A stretch of 64,000 bases of DNA from Telmatobacter sp. DSM 110680. Lineage in GTDB: Bacteria > Acidobacteriota > Terriglobia > Terriglobales > Acidobacteriaceae. The stretch covers positions 2,170,001-2,234,000 of the forward strand of contig NZ_CP121196.1 of assembly GCF_039994875.1 (NCBI RefSeq). Reading direction: 5' to 3'. The notes under the pieces are model-generated. The model made no database searches and had not been told where the DNA came from. It saw nothing but the letters and a program-made list of their open reading frames with translations. Every line of letters starts with the position of its first letter. Positions within the stretch are counted from its first letter, which is position 1. Below, one piece after another: positions 59,716 through 64,000 of this stretch. The translations under genes and the position numbers were made by a program.

Positions 59716-61371
59716 TCAGATTTCGAGAATGATGGGCATGATCATGGGGCGGCGGCCGGTGGTTTTCTGGATCAGGCGCTTTAGGTCTACGCGGACTTTT
59801 TCTTTCACCATGCCGTAGTCGGTCTTCTGTTCGCTACTGAGGCTGTCGATGGTTTTGAGGACTACCTGGCGGGCCTCTTCGGTGATGTCGGCACCGCCGA
59901 AGCCGCGCATGACAATCTCCGGTTCGCGTTCAATCTTGCCCATCCGCTTGTTGATGGCCAGTACCGCCAGGACGATGCCGTCTTCCGAGAGGATACGGCG
60001 GTCGCGGACGACAAGGTCTTCAACAACATCGATGGTGGAGCCGGAGTCGATGAGGATGCGGCCGGCGGTGACTTTATCTTTTTTACGGGCGTCGGTCGCG
60101 TCGAGTTCGAGTACGTCGCCGTCTTCAATGACTAATGCATGTTCGACGGCGCCCGTTTCCATGGCGAGCTGGGCGTGACGGCGCAGGTTCCGGTAGTCGC
60201 CGTGAACCGGGATGAAGAACTTGGGGCGTACGAGATTGATGAGGAGGCGCAGCTCTTCCTGGCATCCGTGTCCGCTGACGTGGATGAGGCCATGGGATCC
60301 GTCGTCGAAGATGACGTTGGCTTCGCGACGACTGAGGTGATCGATGACGCGGAAGATGCTCTTCTCGTTGCCGGGAATGATACGGGAGCTAAGCACGACG
60401 GTATCGCCGGCGTCGATGTGGGCATGCTTGTGGTTGTCGACCGCGGCGCGGCTGAGGGCGCTCATGGGCTCGCCCTGGGTGCCGCTGATGAGGATCATAA
60501 GCTCGTCGGGCGGATAGTCGCGCATCTGGCCGGGGTTGATGACGAGGCCGGGCGGAACTTCGATATAGCCGAGGTCCTGCGCAATTTCAGTGCTCTCCAT
60601 CATGGAGCGGCCAAGGACGACTGCTTTGCGGCCGTGTTTGCGCGCGAGCTCGAGCGCGATGCGAATGCGATAGATGGAAGACGAGAAGCAACTGAAGAAG
60701 AGCTTCTTCTTTGTCTGCGAAAAGATTTCGTGGAGGCGGGGAATCACGGCGCGTTCGCTGGGCGTGTATCCGGAGCGTTCGACGTTAGTGGAGTCCTGCA
60801 GCAGGGCGAGCACGCCGCGTTTGCCGTATTCGGCGAAGGTGTGCAGGTCGAAGGCCTTGTCGTCGAGTGGCGCGAGATCGATTTTGAAATCGCCGGTATG
60901 AATGATGACGCCTACCGGAGTATCGATGGCGAGGGCTACGCAATCGACCAGGGAATGCGTAACGCGAATGGGCTCGATTGTGAAGGGGCCGAGGGTGAAC
61001 TTTTCTTTCGGCGTGATCTCGATAAGCGTGATTTCATCGAGGAGCTGGTGCTCTTCAAGCTTGCCTTCGACGTAGGCCAGCGTGAACTCAGTGGCGTAGA
61101 CGGGGACTTTGAGTTCGCTGAGGATCCAGGGCAGTCCGCCGATGTGGTCTTCGTGGCCGTGGGTAAGGATGATGGCGCGGACGTGCTGCCGGTTCTCAGT
61201 GAGGTAGGTGATGTCGGGCACGACAATATCTACGCCGAGGAGCTCCGTTTCAGGGAACATGAGGCCGGCGTCGATCACGATAATGTCGTCTTCCCAGCGG
61301 ATCGCAAGGCAGTTCATTCCGAATTCGCCGAGGCCGCCGAGGGGGATGATTTTCAGCTTATTTGTTTGCAT
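59716..61371 (-). CDS. rnj: ribonuclease J
   Basis: Metallo-beta-lactamase-fold RNase, 551 residues. Motifs: LGGLGEFGMNCLAI; ILTHGHEDHIGGLPWIL (HxHxDH); beta-CASP region with SGTQGEPMSALSRA and VHVSGHGCQEELRLLINLVRPKFFIPVHGDYRNLRRHAQLA. The C-terminal part ends DLKRLIQKTTGRRPMIMPIILEI. Acts in mRNA/rRNA processing and decay. Confidence 0.97.
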   Translation of the reverse strand: MQTNKLKIIPLGGLGEFGMNCLAIRWEDDIIVIDAGLMFPETELLGVDIVVPDITYLTENRQHVRAIILTHGHEDHIGGLPWILSELKVPVYATEFTLAYVEGKLEEHQLLDEITLIEITPKEKFTLGPFTIEPIRVTHSLVDCVALAIDTPVGVIIHTGDFKIDLAPLDDKAFDLHTFAEYGKRGVLALLQDSTNVERSGYTPSERAVIPRLHEIFSQTKKKLFFSCFSSSIYRIRIALELARKHGRKAVVLGRSMMESTEIAQDLGYIEVPPGLVINPGQMRDYPPDELMILISGTQGEPMSALSRAAVDNHKHAHIDAGDTVVLSSRIIPGNEKSIFRVIDHLSRREANVIFDDGSHGLIHVSGHGCQEELRLLINLVRPKFFIPVHGDYRNLRRHAQLAMETGAVEHALVIEDGDVLELDATDARKKDKVTAGRILIDSGSTIDVVEDLVVRDRRILSEDGIVLAVLAINKRMGKIEREPEIVMRGFGGADITEEARQVVLKTIDSLSSEQKTDYGMVKEKVRVDLKRLIQKTTGRRPMIMPIILEI

Positions 61372-61702
61372 CTGTCACATTCGATGCTAACAGGCGACCC
61401 GCTGCACCAGAGAGGGTTGGATGACTCAACTTTTGGTAACCAGCGGGCAATCCAAACGCACAATCGCCGGCGTACCTATTTTGAAGTTCGAATCGACAAG
61501 CCGGGGCATTTTCCTCGAATGGATTGACCGACCATTCGACAAGCTGGGAAGCGGTTACGGGTTTTGAACTTGAGGGGTGTCTACTGCCGAGAAATCTTGT
61601 GATTGCGGGATGGGGAGAACGGTAGGCGCGAGGATTGATTGGGCTTTTGCTTTTATGAGGGGAGACCCCTACAATACGTCTGGCTTCCTGCCGCGACTTT
61701 GA
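61372..61702. promoter_or_regulatory. sigma-factor gene leader with promoter
   Basis: 331-base divergent spacer. It holds the promoter listed next; otherwise no gene or repeat seen. Confidence 0.5.
61647..61675 (+). promoter_or_regulatory. sigma70-type promoter of the ECF sigma gene
   Basis: TTGCTT, 17-base spacer, TACAAT. The spacer contains the inverted repeat AGGGG-AGA-CCCCT, which could be an operator. Confidence 0.6.
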
Positions 61703-62314
61703 ATGACTGAGAATCCTCGCAATCCGGGACCGGCTTCGGGCGGTACCGACAACAACGATCAGGCGAATCGCATGGGAGACGGCATTACGCCTTCCATTGA
61801 CGGAGTGTTGCTTGGTCGAGTGAGGACAGACGATCAGCGGGCTATGACGGAACTCTTCGATCGCTACGGGAGCATGGTGTATTCAGTCGCTTTACGCGTG
61901 CTGAACGACCCGTCGCAGGCAGAAGACGTTATGCAGGAGATTTTCTTTCAGGTTTGGCGAAATCCGAATGCATTTGTACCGGGGCGTGGTTCGCTGGGAG
62001 CGTGGCTGGCGGTGATGGCGCGCAATCGGGCAATCGATTCGCTGCGGCGAAGAAGGCCGACGGATTCGGTGGACGATGTGATCCTCGCGTCTTCCTCGGA
62101 TCTTGGGTCGGAAGTTGAGCGCAACCGGATGATGGAGAAGGTCAGAGTGGTATTGAAGGACCTTCCGGCGGAGCAGCAGAAATCGGTCGAACTGGCATTT
62201 TTTGAGGGGTTGACGCACTCCGAAATTGCGACAAGGACGGGCGATCCCCTGGGAACCGTAAAGACCAGAATCAGATCGGCATTGATGACTTTAAGAAAGG
62301 CGATCACCGCATGA
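61703..62314 (+). CDS. ECF sigma factor (SigK-like)
   Basis: A 203-residue sigma-70 family factor. Region 2: LFDRYGSMVYSVALRVLNDPSQAEDVMQEIFFQVWRNPNAF; region 4: LKDLPAEQQKSVELAFFEGLTHSEIATRTGDPLGTVKTRIRSALMTLRKAI. It is followed by its anti-sigma gene, overlapping by 4 bases. Likely responds to an envelope signal. Confidence 0.95.
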   Translation: MTENPRNPGPASGGTDNNDQANRMGDGITPSIDGVLLGRVRTDDQRAMTELFDRYGSMVYSVALRVLNDPSQAEDVMQEIFFQVWRNPNAFVPGRGSLGAWLAVMARNRAIDSLRRRRPTDSVDDVILASSSDLGSEVERNRMMEKVRVVLKDLPAEQQKSVELAFFEGLTHSEIATRTGDPLGTVKTRIRSALMTLRKAITA

Positions 62315-63126
62315 TGCAGGACGAACACATACCGCAGGAGGATCTGGTCCTCTACGCAATGCAGGCCATGCGATCGCATGAGCTCGCGGCGGTGCGTGTT
62401 CATCTGGATCGCTGTGCGGAGTGCCGACAGGCGTTGGCCGAAGTGAACGGCGATCTTGCTTTGCTGGCGGTAAGCGTCGATCCCAAACCGTTGCCGGAGG
62501 GTGCGCGGGAGCGATCCATTGCACGGATGACGTCAGAGCCTTCTCAGGCGGCGGGCGCTGGTTCTTCAGTGATTGGGATCGATTCGAAACGTCCGGCGCG
62601 ACATGCGGCGGTGTGGATCGGGTGGCTGGCTGCGGCAGCCTCGTTGTTGTTCGCGTTTTCGCAGGAGCAGAAGGTGCGCTCGTTGAACGAGCAGTTGGCA
62701 CAGCAGCAGCAAGCCGCGGCACAGCAAGCGGAAGCAAATGCACGCGCCAAGCAGGTGCTTGATGTGCTGACGGCACCGACGGCGAATCGCGTTTTATTGA
62801 CAGCAGCAAAAGCGAAGCCTGAACCTTCAGGACGCGCAGTTTACCTGGCTGAGAGTGGCGGGCTGGTGTTCCAGGCCAGCGATCTTGCACAGCTGGCGCA
62901 AGACAAGGCATACGAGCTTTGGGTGATTCCGGCCAATGGACAGGCACCGATTGCAGCGGGCACGTTCCGGCCAGATGCGGCGGGAAGCGCGAGCGTGTTG
63001 ATGCCTCCGCTGCCAAAGGGTGTTCCGGCGAAGGCGTTCGGGGTGACCATCGAAAAGGCCGAAGGGTCGGCGACACCGACTACTCCCATCATTCTGGTTG
63101 GAGCTGTTCCCGCTTCAGGCGAATAA
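62311..63126 (+). CDS. anti-sigma factor (RskA-like, zinc-binding)
   Basis: A 271-residue protein. N-terminal zinc-binding anti-sigma domain with HxxxCxxC in VRVHLDRCAECRQALAEV. One transmembrane helix (AVWIGWLAAAASLLFAFS, about 105-122); a coiled-coil rich in Gln/Ala; periplasmic RskA domain (YELWVIPANGQAPIAAGTFRPDAAGSASVLMPPL, KAFGVTIEKAEGSATPTTPIILVG). Binds and holds the ECF factor. Confidence 0.95.
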   Translation: MMQDEHIPQEDLVLYAMQAMRSHELAAVRVHLDRCAECRQALAEVNGDLALLAVSVDPKPLPEGARERSIARMTSEPSQAAGAGSSVIGIDSKRPARHAAVWIGWLAAAASLLFAFSQEQKVRSLNEQLAQQQQAAAQQAEANARAKQVLDVLTAPTANRVLLTAAKAKPEPSGRAVYLAESGGLVFQASDLAQLAQDKAYELWVIPANGQAPIAAGTFRPDAAGSASVLMPPLPKGVPAKAFGVTIEKAEGSATPTTPIILVGAVPASGE

Positions 63127-63217
63127 GCGCGTATTCTGTTGTGGCATCGTGGGCGGCCCCGCAGTTGCCGGCGAGTTTTGCTCGCGAGCGCATCGAGAAT
63201 CCCTGGAGTGTCACGCC

Positions 63218-63643
63218 ATGAGACTGAATACTTATTTGAACTACGGCGGCAATTGTGCCGAGGCGTTCCGGTTTTATGAGGAGCATCTGGGCGGCAAGAT
63301 CGGGATGATGATGAAGCACGGCGATATGCCCGATCCGAGCAAGGTCCTTCCCAACATGGAGAACGCGGTGCTGCACGCGACCATCACGATCGGCGAGACG
63401 ATGCTCATGGCCAGCGATGTGCCGCCTGATCGGTGGAAGCCCATGCGCAGCGCGTATCTTGCGCTGAATGTTGCAAGCGACGGCGATGCGGAGCGGCTGT
63501 TTGCGGTGCTGGCTGAGGGCGGAGAGGTTTTCATGCCGATGCAGGAGACATTTTTTGCGACGCGATTTGCGCAACTCCGCGACAGGTTCGGCACATCATG
63601 GATGCTGATTCATGAGAGGCCGATGGGTGGGAGGCCGCAGTAG
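63218..63643 (+). CDS. VOC-family (PhnB/glyoxalase-like) protein
   Basis: A 141-residue single-domain protein. ATG 63218 has GGAG 9 bases upstream. Pattern: MRLNTYLNYGGNCAEAFRFYEEHLGGKIG, LHATITIGETMLMASDVPP, MQETFFATRFAQLRDRFGTSWMLIHE. Small vicinal-oxygen-chelate fold; substrate unknown. Confidence 0.92.
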   Translation: MRLNTYLNYGGNCAEAFRFYEEHLGGKIGMMMKHGDMPDPSKVLPNMENAVLHATITIGETMLMASDVPPDRWKPMRSAYLALNVASDGDAERLFAVLAEGGEVFMPMQETFFATRFAQLRDRFGTSWMLIHERPMGGRPQ

Positions 63644-63693
63644 GCTACACCCAGCACGTGTGCGATTCTGCTAGCTTGGTTGTGGGCTGACCT

Positions 63694-64000
63694 ATGTATC
63701 GAGTTTCCAGCTTTGCGCTCTGCGTCGCCATTGCGTTTTCTTCCTTGAGTTTTGCTGCTACCCGAAATCCAGAAAAGCTGGAAGTTACGGGGTACGTGTT
63801 CACGCGCGGAACGGCTCTGACGCCGGGGCAGGTGGATGCGCGCTATCTTACGCGTATCAACTATGCGTTCGCGAATATCCAAAGCGGGCGCATGGTGCTG
63901 GGCGCGCCTGCGGACGCGCAGAATTTGGCACAATTGACGGCGCTGCGAAGATCGAATTCCCGACTGACCGTATTGGTGTCAGTGGGTGGATGGCTGTGGT
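63694..64000 (+). CDS. GH18-like glycosyl hydrolase, 3' end beyond window
   Basis: The first 102 residues of an exported protein. Signal peptide (ALCVAIAFSSLSFAA), then VTGYVFTRG, INYAFANIQSGRM, and SRLTVLVSVGGWLW. The GH18 SxGG motif is visible; the catalytic DxxDxDxE motif lies beyond the window. The opposite strand is a shadow. Confidence 0.85.
   Translation, partial: MYRVSSFALCVAIAFSSLSFAATRNPEKLEVTGYVFTRGTALTPGQVDARYLTRINYAFANIQSGRMVLGAPADAQNLAQLTALRRSNSRLTVLVSVGGWLW

Noticed and set aside
60139..61527. 462-codon plus-strand open frame
   Set aside because: Antisense to RNase J; the real gene has all metallo-beta-lactamase motifs.

Overview
The window looks like a chromosomal segment of an Acidobacteriota bacterium (Terriglobia/Acidobacteriaceae-like). 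The reasons are the high-GC coding style, a MacB-like permease of the 'acidobacterial duplicated orphan permease' type paired with a PadR regulator, a TonB receptor with an N-terminal carboxypeptidase-regulatory-like domain, many exported proteins of unknown function, and frequent genes on both strands with short intergenic gaps. The genus call is inference from gene content; there is no rRNA or other phylogenetic marker to confirm it.

Layout. 1-7.2 kb: a truncated M13 metallopeptidase, a DoxX-like membrane protein, an exported amidohydrolase and a degenerate EAL-HDOD protein divergent from guaA. 8.8-15.9 kb: a lower-GC integrative island inserted in the 3' end of guaA. It is bounded by a 14-bp direct repeat that rebuilds the guaA C-terminus. 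It carries a tyrosine integrase, an HUH Rep-like protein next to a large hairpin, two small ORFs, a serine resolvase, a membrane protein whose N-terminus resembles phage superinfection-immunity proteins, a small XRE regulator and a DNA methyltransferase joined to a nuclease-like domain. 16-24.5 kb: a PadR/membrane-protein pair, a MazG-like protein, exported and membrane proteins, mannose-6-phosphate isomerase plus an HD protein. 24.5-33 kb: a lipoprotein with a trypsin-like triad, a TadG/TadE/TadE cluster, a macrodomain protein, an aldo-keto reductase and a GH54 arabinofuranosidase. 33-42.3 kb: a PadR-controlled MacB-like permease, oxidoreductases, a HipA-like kinase/DUF3037 pair and two decayed genes.

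42.5-48 kb: a complete archaic (Csu-like) chaperone-usher pilus operon: two spore-coat-U pilins, chaperone, usher and a two-domain tip subunit. 48.5-53 kb: two response regulators and FtsK. 53-64 kb: TonB receptor, UppP, an SH3/TPR-like exported protein, threonine dehydratase, RNase J, an ECF sigma/anti-sigma pair, a VOC protein and the start of a GH18 protein.

The most interesting part is the guaA island, which combines integration, putative rolling-circle replication, resolution, exclusion-like and restriction/modification-like functions in about 7 kb. Other items of note are a pair of 58-bp dispersed repeats whose hairpin stems differ by compensatory changes, clear PadR operator dyads, and an internal duplication in the exported protease.
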